Shown: positions 35,282-45,084, numbered from the stretch's first letter. The stretch: DNA of 64,000 bases from DOZZ01 sp963792655 (GCA_963792655.1 CAWBWU010000006.1:248001-312000), one strand, 5' to 3'. Program-made: numbers and translations. Notes: generated by a model not told the origin, from the letters alone.

Positions 35282-38200
35282 TAGTCATTCCCTCCTGCCG
35301 GCGAAGGCGAGGGTTGCAGAACCGGCTGGCGCCGTTTGCCGCGTTCGGCAAAACGGTCGATGACCACGAACAGTACCGGAACGATGAAGACAGCCAGCAA
35401 CGTTGCCGATAGCATTCCGGCAAACACAGCGGTTCCCAGAGAACGCCGCGATGCAGCGCCCGCACCGGTGGCGAACAGCAGCGGCGCAACGCCCAGCAGG
35501 AATGCGAATGACGTCATCAGAATGGGCCGCAAGCGAAGGTTCGCCGCTTCCATCGCAGCCTTCTCGATCGGCATGCCTTCTTCGCGGCGCAGCTTCGCGA
35601 ACTCGACAATCAGAATCGCGTTCTTCGCCGCCAGACCGATCAAGGTGACGATGCCGATCTGGGTGTACACGTCATAGGGAAAGCTGCGCAGCCAGTTGCC
35701 TGCGAGCGCGCCAAACAGTCCTAGAGGAACCGCAAGGATCACCGCGAACGGAATGCTCCAGCTTTCATACAATGCGGCAAGAGACAGGAACACCAGCACA
35801 CCAGCGAAGCCAAAGATGTAACCCTCTTTGCCTGCGGTTAGCTTTTCCTGAAAGACGGTTCCGGTCCACTCGTAATCGAAGCCCGCAGGCATCACTTTGC
35901 GCGCGACCTCTTCCATTGCCGCCGACGCCTGACCCGAACTGTAGCCCGGTGCATTCTGGCCGATCAGCTTGGTCGTGCGGAACCGGTTGTAGTGATAGAC
36001 CACCTCGGGACCAGTCATCGGCGTCACGTGCACCAGCGTGCTCAGCGGCACCATATCGCCAGAGCTCGATCTCACGTAGAAGCTCTTCAGGTCTTCGGGC
36101 GAGTCGCGATAGCTCGGCTCACCTTGCAACAGCACCTGCCAAGTGCGTCCGAAACGGTTGAAGTCATTGACATAGAGGCCGCCCAGAAACGTTTGCAGCG
36201 CATTGTAGACATCGGTCACGGGAACGCCCAGCGTTTGAGTCTTGTCGGTGTCCAGGTTCACTTTGTACTGCGGCACCGTGTCGCGGAAGATGCTCGTCAA
36301 CTGCGCGAACTCCGGACGCTTCTGCGCCTCCGCAACGATCTGGTCCGACACGTTCGCAAGCTGGTGAATGTCATCGTTGCCGCTACGGTCTTCAAGCATG
36401 AACTCGAAGCCGCCCGACGTGCCGAGACCAAGGATCGGAGGAAGCCCGAACCCGAAGACAACTGCTTCAGGGATCTGAAAGAACTGCCCCTGCGCATTGC
36501 CCAGAATGGAGTCGAACTGAAGCTGTTTGGTCTTGCGATCTTCCCAGGGCTTCAACGTTGCAATGACCGTCGCCACGTTCGAATTAAGCGTGGAGGTCAA
36601 GAGATCCAGACCACCGAAGGTCGTCACGTCCTGCACGCCCGGCGTGCCTTGCAGAATCTTCTCGACGCGATTGGTAACCAGCCGCGTGCGCTCCAGCGAT
36701 GCTCCGTCCGGCAGCCGCACCGCGGTGAAGAAGACGCCTTGATCTTCGCTGGGCAGAAATCCGCTCGGCAAAATCTTGAACAGCACGCCCGCTAACACGA
36801 AGAACACGGCCAGTCCGGCAAGCGCAAGCACTGAACGGCGAACGAGCGTGCCGACGCCGCTGAGGTAACGATTCTTCGTCCAGTCGAAGCCCTTGTTGAA
36901 TCCGCCGAACGCGCGGCCGAGCAATCCCTTGCTGTCGGACTTCGGCTTCAGCAGCATCGCGGAAAGCGCCGGGCTCAACGACAGCGCGCTGAACGCCGAG
37001 ATCAGCACCGATGCAGCAATGGTCAGTGCGAACTGCCGGTAAATCTGGCCGCTGATGCCGCCCAGGAATGCGACCGGCATAAACACCGCCGCCAGGATCG
37101 CCGCGATCGCGACAACAGGACCCGACACCTCGTCCATCGCCTTCAGCGTGGCTTCGCGCCGTTCCATGCCGCTGTCGAGATTGTGTTGCACTGCTTCGAC
37201 AACCACGATGGCGTCATCGACCACGATGCCGATCGCCAGCACCAGTCCGAACATGCTCGTCATGTTGATCGAGAAGCCGAGTAGCGGGAACAGCGCGAAC
37301 GTACCGACCACCGCCACCGGAACCGTGCAGAGCGGAATCAACGTCGCGCGCCAGCTCTGCAGAAAGACGAAGACCACCAGGATCACCAGCGCGACGGCGA
37401 CGAACAGCGTTGTCACTACGTCGGAGATTGCAGACCGCACAAACTTCGTCGCGTCGTAGGGAACTGCGTACTCGATGCCAGCCGGGAACGTCTTCGCCGC
37501 TTCCTTCATATACGCAGTGACGCGATTGGCTGTCTCCACCGCGTTCGCGCCCGGCGCGAGATACACGATCAAGATCGACGAAGGCTCGCCCGTGGTGCGG
37601 CTATAAGTTTTGTAGTCAGCCGCGCCCAACTGCGTAGAAGCTACATCGCGCAATCGCAGCAGCGAACCATCGGGCTGCGAGCGCAGTACGATGTCGCCAA
37701 ACTGCGCCGGGTCGAGCAAGCGGCCGGTTGCGTTCACCGGATACTGGAAATCCGTCCCGTGCGGTACCGGAGATTGGCCAATCGCGCCTGCGGGATTCTG
37801 TCTGTTCTGCGCCTGAATCGAATTCGAAATGTCGGTCGCGGTGAGACCCAGCTTCGCCATCTTGTCGGGGTTCGCCCAGATGCGCATGCCATAGTTCTGA
37901 GCGGCGGCTAAGCGCGAATCGCCCACGCCTGGCAGGCTTCCGACGCGGTCGAGCAAGTTGATGGTCGCGTAGTTGTTCAGGAACAGATCGTCGTAGCGGC
38001 CGTCACTCGCGGTGAGACTGATCGCCATCAGGAACGCGGACGAAACTTTCTTCACCGTCACACCTTGCCGCTGCACTTCGGGCGGCAGAATCGGCAGCGC
38101 GATGTTCACTTTGTTCTGCGTCTTGACGGTCGCGAGATCGATGTTCGTGCCCAATTCATAGGTCACGTCGATGGTCAGCGTGCCATCGTTCGAGCTGCGC

Positions 38201-38439
38201 GAGAAGAAGTAGAGCATGCCGTCGAGCCCGGTCAACTGCTGCTCAATCGGCTGCGCGACGGTCTTCTCCAGATCCTGCGAGTTGCCGCCGCGATACAGCG
38301 CGGTGATCTGCACCACCGGTGGAACGACTTCGGGATAAGTTGCAATGGGCAGCGAAGGAATCGCAACGCTGCCCAGGATCACGATGATGATCGCGATGAC
38401 GATCGCGAAGATCGGCCGGTCGATAAAAAATTTTGCCAT
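35281..38439 (-). CDS. RND multidrug efflux pump, HAE1 family (AcrB/MexB-like)
   Basis: The inner-membrane proton antiporter has 1052 residues, of normal length. It begins MAKFFIDRPIFAIVIAIIIV, with the large periplasmic domains after TM1 and TM7. The TM4 segment has FGLVLAIGIVVDDAIVVVEAV with the proton-relay Asp pair; GFLPSEDQGVFF opens the second half, and IGLAAKNAILIVEFAK marks TM10-11 with the relay Lys. HAE1 members export drugs, dyes, bile-like compounds and solvents. It forms an adaptor-pump-channel operon. Confidence 0.96.
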   Translation of the reverse strand: MAKFFIDRPIFAIVIAIIIVILGSVAIPSLPIATYPEVVPPVVQITALYRGGNSQDLEKTVAQPIEQQLTGLDGMLYFFSRSSNDGTLTIDVTYELGTNIDLATVKTQNKVNIALPILPPEVQRQGVTVKKVSSAFLMAISLTASDGRYDDLFLNNYATINLLDRVGSLPGVGDSRLAAAQNYGMRIWANPDKMAKLGLTATDISNSIQAQNRQNPAGAIGQSPVPHGTDFQYPVNATGRLLDPAQFGDIVLRSQPDGSLLRLRDVASTQLGAADYKTYSRTTGEPSSILIVYLAPGANAVETANRVTAYMKEAAKTFPAGIEYAVPYDATKFVRSAISDVVTTLFVAVALVILVVFVFLQSWRATLIPLCTVPVAVVGTFALFPLLGFSINMTSMFGLVLAIGIVVDDAIVVVEAVQHNLDSGMERREATLKAMDEVSGPVVAIAAILAAVFMPVAFLGGISGQIYRQFALTIAASVLISAFSALSLSPALSAMLLKPKSDSKGLLGRAFGGFNKGFDWTKNRYLSGVGTLVRRSVLALAGLAVFFVLAGVLFKILPSGFLPSEDQGVFFTAVRLPDGASLERTRLVTNRVEKILQGTPGVQDVTTFGGLDLLTSTLNSNVATVIATLKPWEDRKTKQLQFDSILGNAQGQFFQIPEAVVFGFGLPPILGLGTSGGFEFMLEDRSGNDDIHQLANVSDQIVAEAQKRPEFAQLTSIFRDTVPQYKVNLDTDKTQTLGVPVTDVYNALQTFLGGLYVNDFNRFGRTWQVLLQGEPSYRDSPEDLKSFYVRSSSGDMVPLSTLVHVTPMTGPEVVYHYNRFRTTKLIGQNAPGYSSGQASAAMEEVARKVMPAGFDYEWTGTVFQEKLTAGKEGYIFGFAGVLVFLSLAALYESWSIPFAVILAVPLGLFGALAGNWLRSFPYDVYTQIGIVTLIGLAAKNAILIVEFAKLRREEGMPIEKAAMEAANLRLRPILMTSFAFLLGVAPLLFATGAGAASRRSLGTAVFAGMLSATLLAVFIVPVLFVVIDRFAERGKRRQPVLQPSPSPAGGND

Positions 38440-38448
38440 GACGAGCCT

Positions 38449-39737
38449 TTACTCGAACCTGCTGCTTCCAGGGCTGCGGAGTCACGGTCATGCCCGGGCC
38501 GACCTTCATCGTGCCTTCCACGATCACGCGGTCACCCGGCTTCAGACCCTGGCTGACCACCCAACGTTCGCCCACTCGCGTCGCCGGGAACGATGTTTTG
38601 CGACACCACCTTGTTCTCCGGTCCGACAACGTACACGGACTGCAGGCCTTGCGTCTCCTGCACCGCGCGCTGCGGAACCAGCAGAGCATCATGCAGTTCC
38701 TGATTGTGGAAGCGCACACGTCCGAACTGCCCGGGCAGCAAGTTGTGGTGCGGGTTGGGAAACGTCGCTTGCAACTCAAGCGTGCCGGTCTTCTGATCCA
38801 CCTGATTGACTGTGTTCTGGATGTGGCCGGGATAAGGGTGCACGGTGCCATCAGCCAGCAACATCTCCAGCGGCGTCTGCGATTCGGCACTCCGGCTCAA
38901 TCTGTTCCGCTTCTGAAATTCGAGATACTCGCTCTCACTCACCTTGAAGCGAACCCAGATGGGATCAAGCGGCACGATGGTGGTCAGCGGTGTTGCTGAC
39001 GCTTTTGAAACGAGCCCGCCCACCGGGATCAACGAATCTCCAATGCGTCCGCTGATGGGCGCGCGAATCGTCGCATACTCCAGGTTCAACTGCGAACTGC
39101 GCAGCAAGGCCTGATTTGATTGCACCTGCGCGCCCGTAGTGCCGATCTGTGCTTCCGTAGAGAGTTTGGTTTGCTGAACGTTCGCTTTGCGTGCTTCGAC
39201 GTTGGCCTGATTTGCTTTCAGCGCGGCGCGGGCGTTGTCGAGATCCTGCTGCGAAGCCGCCTCTTCCTTCACCAGCGGTTCAAGCCGCGTCACATCCTGC
39301 TGCGCTTTCAGCAGATTGGCCTGCGCCTGCGCGAGATCGGCCTGTGCCTGCAAAAGCGCTACCTGGTTGGTCGCAAACTGCAGGTTGGCCTGCGACTGAC
39401 GAACATCGCCGGTCGCCTTCGCTACATCGGCCTGATATGGCCGGCGGTCCAATTCATACAGCACCTGCCCCTTGCGCACGTCTGCGCCGACTGCGAATAG
39501 TCTGCTCTGGATAAAACCATCTACCCGCCCGCGCACCTCAACCATGTCGCGCGCGAAAGTCTCGGCGGAGTAGTCACTATCGATTGCGACCTCATCCGGA
39601 TGCACCGTAATCACGGAGACCAATGCCGGTGGCGGACTCTGACGCGCCGCCTTTGCCCCACCGCCGCAGCCCAGCGATGACCCGATCGCTGCGGCCAATA
39701 CGGCGCCCCCAAGAATCTTCAATCTTTTTGTTTCCAT
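38449..39737 (-). CDS. RND efflux periplasmic adaptor (AcrA/MexA-like); frameshift near the C-terminus
   Basis: The adaptor lipoprotein has a lipobox (SSLGC, Cys 24) after METKRLKILGG. A lipoyl domain (VEVRGRVDGFIQSRLF, then APISGRIGDSLIPVGG) flanks a long alpha-hairpin rich in Gln/Ala/Asp with repeated AQADLAQAQANLLKAQQDV (coiled coil). The C-terminal barrel has SVYVVGPENKVV; then near 38575-38590 the frame shifts by one extra G, continuing as RVGERWVVSQGLKPGDRVIVEG. After this the frame runs past the pump start unless a second indel ends it at the TAA at 38449, so the exact end is uncertain. Confidence 0.85.
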
Positions 39738-39886
39738 CTGCTTAGCTCGCCCTTTCCTGCGCGGCATGCCCGCGCCAAGGAAGTTTGTATTCTCGACAGA
39801 TGTTTCAGTGTGGGAAAACGATCCAACTTAGACGGCGGCCCGCGCTCCGTGCGTTACAGACCGGTGACCGCCGGCGGTCGACGTTT

Positions 39887-40651
39887 CTAAAGCTTGCGGT
39901 AGAGTACGTTCCGGAACTCGACCTTGAAGGGCGGCCCGACGTGCATCTGAAAACCGACTAAGCCCTCGGGCACGAAATTCTTGGAATCTTCGTCGATGGT
40001 GGCGCTGATCAGGTGGCCGTTCAGAATCTGAATCATGATCGGGCCGCGCGCAATGATGTGGTACGTATTCCAGCCCATCACGTTCACTACGCCCCGCAGC
40101 ATAGCGTTGTCACCAATGGTGGCGATCACTTTGTACTTCGGGCCGTCAGTAATGCGCGTCATCTGACCGCGGCTCGCCAGCACTACGTGGCCCGGCTTGC
40201 GGCCGCGTTCTTCATGCAGGTTGCCGGTGTACCCGTTGGTGATATCCATATCGGCCTGGTAGCCCTTCAGCACCCACTTGCCGATCTCCGGCATCTCCAG
40301 GCTTCGATACTGGATACCGCTATTGGTTCCGCCCAGTTTGAAGTCGCATTTCAGTTCGAAGTCTTTGACTTTGCCGCCACGCCAGATGAGAAAGTTATTT
40401 ACCTTCACCACTTTTTGCGGCGTGGTCTCGCCCACAATCTCGCCGTTCTCCGCGCGCCAGAAGGTCGGGTCGCCATCCCAACCGTTCAAAGTTTTTCCGT
40501 CGAAGATCGGAACGAAACCCGTGTTGTCATCGGGCTCATACTCCGGATAAATGCCACCTGCTTGCGGACGTGGTGCGGGCTGTTGCTGCGCCGTCACGTT
40601 GATCAATCCCGCTAAACCTACAACAGCGAACATCACAGCAATCTTCTGCAT
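39887..40651 (-). CDS. DUF1080 (3-keto-disaccharide hydrolase-like) secreted protein
   Basis: The protein has 254 residues. A signal peptide (MQKIAVMFAVVGLAGLINVTAQ) precedes the domain: FVPIFDGKTLNGWDGDPTFWRAENGEIVGE (pieces), DFELKCDFKLGGTNSGIQYRS (pieces), and a closing VGFQMHVGPPFKVEFRNVLYRKL (pieces). DUF1080 domains are concanavalin-like folds, abundant in Acidobacteriota, Planctomycetes and Verrucomicrobia; some act on keto-disaccharides. The start at 40651 is chosen for the signal. Confidence 0.88.
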   Translation of the reverse strand: MQKIAVMFAVVGLAGLINVTAQQQPAPRPQAGGIYPEYEPDDNTGFVPIFDGKTLNGWDGDPTFWRAENGEIVGETTPQKVVKVNNFLIWRGGKVKDFELKCDFKLGGTNSGIQYRSLEMPEIGKWVLKGYQADMDITNGYTGNLHEERGRKPGHVVLASRGQMTRITDGPKYKVIATIGDNAMLRGVVNVMGWNTYHIIARGPIMIQILNGHLISATIDEDSKNFVPEGLVGFQMHVGPPFKVEFRNVLYRKL

Positions 40652-40682
40652 CAGGGCTCCTTCGACGATGATGGCGCCGATT

Positions 40683-41453
40683 CTATCGCGATTCGGCACG
40701 CACCCGGTTGCGCAGCACGCCAATGCCGTCGATCTCCACTTCAACGACATCACTGTCTACCAACCGCCGCGTGTTGCCCGGCGTGCCGGTGTAGATCAAA
40801 TCGCCGGGTTCCAGCGTTACCCACTGGCTGATCCAAACGGCGATTGCGGGGACGTCGAACAACAAGTCGGAGGTCGATTGATCCTGCAACACTTCGCCGT
40901 TCACGCGCGTGCGCAACTGGCAGGTTGCAGGATTCAATCCCGTAACCACCGCGGGGCCGAGCGGTGCGAACGTATCGCACCCTTTTGCGCGCCACCATTG
41001 CAGATCTTTGTCCGGGCCGCGCTGCCAGTTGCGGTCGCTCACATCATTGCCGCACGTTAGTCCGAAAATCGCGTCCGCCGCTTCAGCATGGCTCGCGCGC
41101 TTCAACGTCCGGCCAATCACGGCCACGAGTTCCCCTTCGAAGTGGGCATCCACGGCTTCCCGCGGGATCACGATCTCTCCCTCTGGATCGAGCAGCGCAG
41201 ATACGGGCTTATAGAAAATTTCCGGATCTTTGGGCGCCTTACGCTCTCCCAGATGGCTGCGATAGTTCAGCCCCACGGCGAAGATTTTGCGCGGCTCACA
41301 CGGCGCAAGCAATCGCACTCCGTGTACATCGAAACGCTCGCCCGTCTCGCGTCCTGCGTGCCAGGGAGCGGCGCTCAAGGCCAGCAGCGAACCATCTTCC
41401 TGCCGCGCATAACCGCGCACTCCATCTTTCTCGTATCGAACGTATCTCGCCAT
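40683..41453 (-). CDS. fumarylacetoacetate hydrolase-family protein
   Basis: The protein has 256 residues. An N-terminal part ends in KIFAVGLNYRSHLGE; then comes the FAH core with VDAHFEGELVAVIG (metal Glu pair), GLTCGNDVSDRNWQR (metal Asp) and GDLIYTGTPGN. Members hydrolyse or decarboxylate beta-diketo acids from aromatic, sugar-acid or pyruvate metabolism; the exact substrate cannot be told. It is divergent from hfq across 135 bases. Confidence 0.9.
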   Translation of the reverse strand: MARYVRYEKDGVRGYARQEDGSLLALSAAPWHAGRETGERFDVHGVRLLAPCEPRKIFAVGLNYRSHLGERKAPKDPEIFYKPVSALLDPEGEIVIPREAVDAHFEGELVAVIGRTLKRASHAEAADAIFGLTCGNDVSDRNWQRGPDKDLQWWRAKGCDTFAPLGPAVVTGLNPATCQLRTRVNGEVLQDQSTSDLLFDVPAIAVWISQWVTLEPGDLIYTGTPGNTRRLVDSDVVEVEIDGIGVLRNRVRAESR

Positions 41454-41499
41454 CGTTTGTCACTCCGCAGCCTGAGTATCGCAAAGCCCTGAACGCATG

Positions 41500-41537
41500 C
41501 TGTTGCACAGCGTTCGTGCAACAGCCCCTGTGCAACA
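41500..41537 (+). repeat. inverted and direct repeat upstream of hfq
   Basis: CTGTTGCAC (41500-41508) and GTGCAACAG (41516-41524) form a 9-bp perfect hairpin with a 7-base loop. A third copy, TGTGCAACA (41529-41537), follows. They lie in the gap between the divergent FAH gene and hfq, 52 bases ahead of hfq, and could be a regulator site or a 5' leader structure. Confidence 0.5.
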
Positions 41538-41588
41538 ATACAGGCATATTCGAACCCGGCTCTCGATATTAAAGGCGGGCTCCATCAC

Positions 41589-41855
41589 ATGGAAAAACAG
41601 GCGCAAAACATTCAGGACAGTTTTTTAAACAATGCCCGGAAAGACAAAGGCATTGTGACTATCTATCTTGTGAGCGGCGTAAAACTGTCTGGGCGCATTC
41701 GCAGCTTCGATAAATACAGCTTGATCATGGAATCGAATAATCAGGAACAGCTCGTATTCAAGCATGCGATTTCGACCGTGGTGACTTCTCGCCAACAGCA
41801 CACGCTCTCGACTGCAACAGGCGCGGGCAGCGGGTCCGAGCCCACCGAAGGATAG
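41589..41855 (+). CDS. hfq: RNA chaperone Hfq
   Basis: The 88-residue protein has both Sm motifs of Hfq: IQDSFLNNARKDKGIVTIYLVSGVKLSGRIRSFDKYSLIM (in pieces, Sm1) and LVFKHAISTVV (Sm2, with the KH signature). The short Gly/Ser-rich tail is normal. Its hexamer promotes pairing of small RNAs with mRNAs. hflX follows after three bases, the same order as in Proteobacteria. Confidence 0.95.
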   Translation: MEKQAQNIQDSFLNNARKDKGIVTIYLVSGVKLSGRIRSFDKYSLIMESNNQEQLVFKHAISTVVTSRQQHTLSTATGAGSGSEPTEG

Positions 41856-41858
41856 GCA

Positions 41859-43199
41859 TTGCATTCGAGCAGTCCCCCAACTGAACGCGTCATCCTGGTT
41901 GGCTTCGAACGCAAGACCCCCGGCGTAAGCGCCGCGGATCAGGATCTTGAAGAGCTTACAGAACTAGCGCGCGGCGCGGGCGCGCATGTCGTCGCAACCA
42001 TGTTCCAGTCGCGCTCGAACGCGGTGGCAGCTACGCTCATCGGCAGCGGCAAAGTCCAGGAGTTGCACGCGCTCGTCAAGCAGCACGAGGCGGACGCCGT
42101 CATCTTCGATCATGAGTTGACGCCCACGCAGCAGCGCAATCTAGAGAAGCTGCTGGAGGTCAAAGCAATCGATCGCACGCAGTTGATCCTCGACATCTTC
42201 GCCGGGCGTGCCCGTACGCGCGAGGGTCGCCTGCAGGTAGAGCTTGCGCAGCTTTACTACCTGCTGCCGCGGCTGAGTGGGCAAGGTGTGTCGATGTCGC
42301 GGCTCGGCGGCGGCATCGGTACGCGCGGACCAGGTGAAACCAAGCTCGAAACAGACCGGCGGCGCATCAAGGGGCGTATCAAGAAAGTCGAGATGGAGAT
42401 CGAAGGCGTTCGGGCCGGCCGTTCTCTGCACCGCCGCCAGCGCCAGTCAGTTCCACTCGCGACCATCGCGCTGGCCGGTTACACCAACGCGGGCAAGTCC
42501 ACTCTGTTCAACCAGCTCACGCATTCGGCGGTGTTGGCTGACGCGAAGATGTTCGCTACGCTCGACCCCACCGTGCGCTCGATTGCGCTGCCTTCCCGGC
42601 GGCAGGTGTTGTTGAGCGATACGGTGGGCTTCATCCGCAACCTGCCCACAACGCTGATCAAAGCTTTTCGAGCCACGCTCGAGGAAGTCGCCGACGCGGC
42701 GCTGATTCTCCACGTGGCCGACGCTTCGGACCCGCAGGCGGCTGAGCGCACAGCTCACGTTTTGCAGGTGCTGAACGAAATCGGTGCATCGGCGACGCCG
42801 CAGATTCTGGTGATGAACAAAGTGGACGTACTTGCCGGGGGCGCCGGCGATGAGGCCGATCTGCGCGCGCAAATACTTTCAGCATCGCAGTCAACTGAGA
42901 GCCCGCGCTGGGCAGTAGCCGTCAGCGCGCGCACTGGCCAAGGGATCGCGGCACTGTTGGACACCATTGACCGCGCGCTTGATTTCGACCCCCTGGCGAG
43001 GGTCCAGTTGCGGGTTCCCGCTCACGATGGCGCGGTGATCGCGATGCTGCACGCACAATCAAAAATTCTGAGCATTGCATGTGACGAAAATTTCTGTACA
43101 ATCGAAGCCGAGGTTTCAGAATCGCTGCGTCAGCGCCTTGCGGAATACATCGCGGCGGCACCGTCGACTGGTGTGGAAAACTCTGTGGAGAAGCCGTGA
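41859..43199 (+). CDS. hflX: ribosome-splitting GTPase HflX
   Basis: The 446-residue protein starts at TTG. The HflX N-terminal domain shows GSGKVQEL and VIFDHELTPTQQRNLE, then the conserved linker SRLGGGIGTRGPGETKLE. The G domain has G1 GYTNAGKST (207-215), G3 DTVGF and G4 NKVD. HflX rescues stalled ribosomes, particularly under heat stress, and is often genetically linked to hfq. Its TGA overlaps the GTG of a 64-codon ORF. Confidence 0.95.
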   Translation: MHSSSPPTERVILVGFERKTPGVSAADQDLEELTELARGAGAHVVATMFQSRSNAVAATLIGSGKVQELHALVKQHEADAVIFDHELTPTQQRNLEKLLEVKAIDRTQLILDIFAGRARTREGRLQVELAQLYYLLPRLSGQGVSMSRLGGGIGTRGPGETKLETDRRRIKGRIKKVEMEIEGVRAGRSLHRRQRQSVPLATIALAGYTNAGKSTLFNQLTHSAVLADAKMFATLDPTVRSIALPSRRQVLLSDTVGFIRNLPTTLIKAFRATLEEVADAALILHVADASDPQAAERTAHVLQVLNEIGASATPQILVMNKVDVLAGGAGDEADLRAQILSASQSTESPRWAVAVSARTGQGIAALLDTIDRALDFDPLARVQLRVPAHDGAVIAMLHAQSKILSIACDENFCTIEAEVSESLRQRLAEYIAAAPSTGVENSVEKP

Positions 43200-43390
43200 T
43201 TCGCACCGGCCTGCGGGCGGACGGGACGCCGTTCCCGTCGACTCATTTCGTCTTGGAGAAATCCGGTAAGTCTACGGCACTCAGTAGCTTGACGCCTGCA
43301 ACAACCTACGTCTCACTGTTTGCCCGCGAACGCGTTTCGCGTCCTCGCACGTCATCGCTTATCCACATTCCCTGCCGAGGTCTTTTCTGA
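43196..43390 (+). CDS. small ORF between hflX and pgsA
   Basis: This is a 64-codon frame with no recognised similarity. Two points support it: its GTG overlaps the hflX stop (GTGA), and its TGA overlaps the likely CTG start of pgsA (CTGA). The peptide is Ser/Thr/Arg-rich and has no membrane segment, so it could be just a leader that carries ribosomes from hflX to pgsA. A chance frame is quite possible. Confidence 0.35.
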   Translation: MIRTGLRADGTPFPSTHFVLEKSGKSTALSSLTPATTYVSLFARERVSRPRTSSLIHIPCRGLF

Positions 43391-44073
43391 GCAGCGGCCT
43401 CAAATCGAAGGTTCCGAACTACCTCACGCTGGGGCGCATCTTCCTGGTGCCATTGCTGGTTTCCGCGCTGGTGCAACAGGACGTGACGTGGTCTGTCGGC
43501 CGTTTGAGCATCACCAACGGCCAGCTCGGGCTGCTGATTTTTCTGATCGCGTCGGCTACCGACATGGTCGATGGTTACCTCGCGCGCCGGTGGGGCAAAG
43601 TCACCACGATCGGCACGCTGCTCGACCCGATCGCGGATAAGCTTCTGGTCTCGTCAGCGCTGATTGCGTTAGTCCAGATCCGCGCTGTTCCCGCCTACAT
43701 GGCGATACTGATTATCGGGCGCGAGTTCGTCGTGACTGGTCTACGCGCCATCGCCGCGGCCGAAGGCTACACGATTCAGGCGAGCGATCTAGGAAAAGTG
43801 AAGATGATCGCGCAGGTAATTGCGATCTCCTGCGTTCTTGCGAGCGTCGGCCATCCTTCCCTGCTGGTTGCCGCCCAATGGAGCATGTGGGCGGTGGTGG
43901 TGATAGCGCTCTACTCCGCGTTCGACTATTTCCGGCAGTTCTGGCGCAAAGTTGACGATGGCGTGAAGCAGCGCCGCCGGCGCGAGTTGCTTGCAGCCGA
44001 GCGTCGCGAGCGCCTGATCGAGCGCAAAAAGCGCAGACCAGCCACCGCAGGCGAAGCCACGCGCACCGGATAG
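43387..44073 (+). CDS. pgsA: CDP-diacylglycerol--glycerol-3-phosphate 3-phosphatidyltransferase
   Basis: PgsA makes phosphatidylglycerol-phosphate from CDP-DAG. The protein starts SSGLKSKVPNYLTLGRIFLVPLL, and the CDP-alcohol phosphotransferase motif is visible as ATDMVDGYLARRWGKVTTIGTLLDPIADKLL (in pieces; D-x2-DG-x2-AR-x8-G-x3-D-x3-D). It is membrane bound, with several helices and a basic tail. The family N-terminus (VPNYLTLGRI) lies before the first usual start codon (GTG, 43447), so the true start is probably CTG at 43387, six bases after GAGG. It has 228 residues. Confidence 0.88.
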   Translation: MSSGLKSKVPNYLTLGRIFLVPLLVSALVQQDVTWSVGRLSITNGQLGLLIFLIASATDMVDGYLARRWGKVTTIGTLLDPIADKLLVSSALIALVQIRAVPAYMAILIIGREFVVTGLRAIAAAEGYTIQASDLGKVKMIAQVIAISCVLASVGHPSLLVAAQWSMWAVVVIALYSAFDYFRQFWRKVDDGVKQRRRRELLAAERRERLIERKKRRPATAGEATRTG

Positions 44074-44107
44074 CCGCTCGCTTATATAATCAGCCGCGAG
44101 GACTTTC

Positions 44108-45061
44108 GTGAATCGATCACTGCGGCTGCTTCTGTTCATCCTGCTGTTGGCTACGCTTTCGTGCAATCGCACGGGCGCAAAACGTATTGCGGTTATCCCC
44201 AAAGGACGCGCGCACATCTTCTGGCAATCCGTTCACGCCGGCGCAGTGAAGGCAGCTCGCGAAAAGAAGTTCGAGGTGCTGTGGAACGCGCCTTCGACCG
44301 AAAGCGACTTCAACGGACAGCTTCAAATCATCGACGCCATGATCAATCAGCACGTCGACGCGATTGCGGTGGCCCCGATTGATAAGAACGCCATGGTGAG
44401 CGGTGTGGATCGCGCCGTTCGCGAAGGCATTCCCGTCATCATCTTCGATTCGCCGATCGACACGCAGACCTTTACCGCGCAGGTCGCGACCGATAACTAC
44501 CAGGCCGGCACACTCGCGGCTGAGCGCATGGTGAAAATTCTGAACGGCAAAGGCAAAGTCGCAATAGTTGCGGTAGACGTTGGCTCTGCGTCCACCATCG
44601 CGCGCGAAAAAGGATTTGAAGACGGCATTCACAAGCTCGCGCCCGCAATGCAGATCGTCGATAAACGCTATGGCGAAGCCGACTTTGCGAAGTCACTGGC
44701 CGTATCCGAAAACATGCTGACGGCGTACCCGGACCTGAGCGCGTTGTTTGCTTCGAACGAGTCGGGCTCGGTCGGCGCGGCGCAGGCGTTGAAGAGCCGC
44801 AAGAGCCAGGTGAAACTGGTTGGGTTCGATTCAAGCCCCGGCCTGCTCGACGATCTGAAGAGTGGAGTATTGGACTCGCTGGTCGTGCAGGATCCGTTTC
44901 GTATGGGTTACGACACGGTGATCGCGGCTGCCGAAAAGCTGGCCGGCCAGACGCCGAAGAAAATTCAGGACATGCCGCCGCATGTCGTGACGCGCGAGAG
45001 CTTATCGGATCCGGAGATCCAGAAGCTCTTGAACCCCGACCTCAAGAGCTATCTGAACTGA
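44108..45061 (+). CDS. sugar-binding lipoprotein, periplasmic binding protein family 1 (RbsB-like)
   Basis: The 317-residue protein starts at GTG. Its lipobox is ATLSC (Cys 19). The type-1 periplasmic fold is recognisable: RIAVIPKGRAHIFWQSV, AIAVAPIDKNAM, GIPVIIFDSPI, ALFASNESGSVGAAQAL and KLVGFDSSPGLL. It should capture a sugar for an ABC importer, but no permease or ATPase follows. Downstream genes (cupin, epimerase) suggest a rare sugar. Confidence 0.88.
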   Translation: MNRSLRLLLFILLLATLSCNRTGAKRIAVIPKGRAHIFWQSVHAGAVKAAREKKFEVLWNAPSTESDFNGQLQIIDAMINQHVDAIAVAPIDKNAMVSGVDRAVREGIPVIIFDSPIDTQTFTAQVATDNYQAGTLAAERMVKILNGKGKVAIVAVDVGSASTIAREKGFEDGIHKLAPAMQIVDKRYGEADFAKSLAVSENMLTAYPDLSALFASNESGSVGAAQALKSRKSQVKLVGFDSSPGLLDDLKSGVLDSLVVQDPFRMGYDTVIAAAEKLAGQTPKKIQDMPPHVVTRESLSDPEIQKLLNPDLKSYLN

Positions 45062-45084
45062 CTTCGTGAAATACTGATTTTCCA

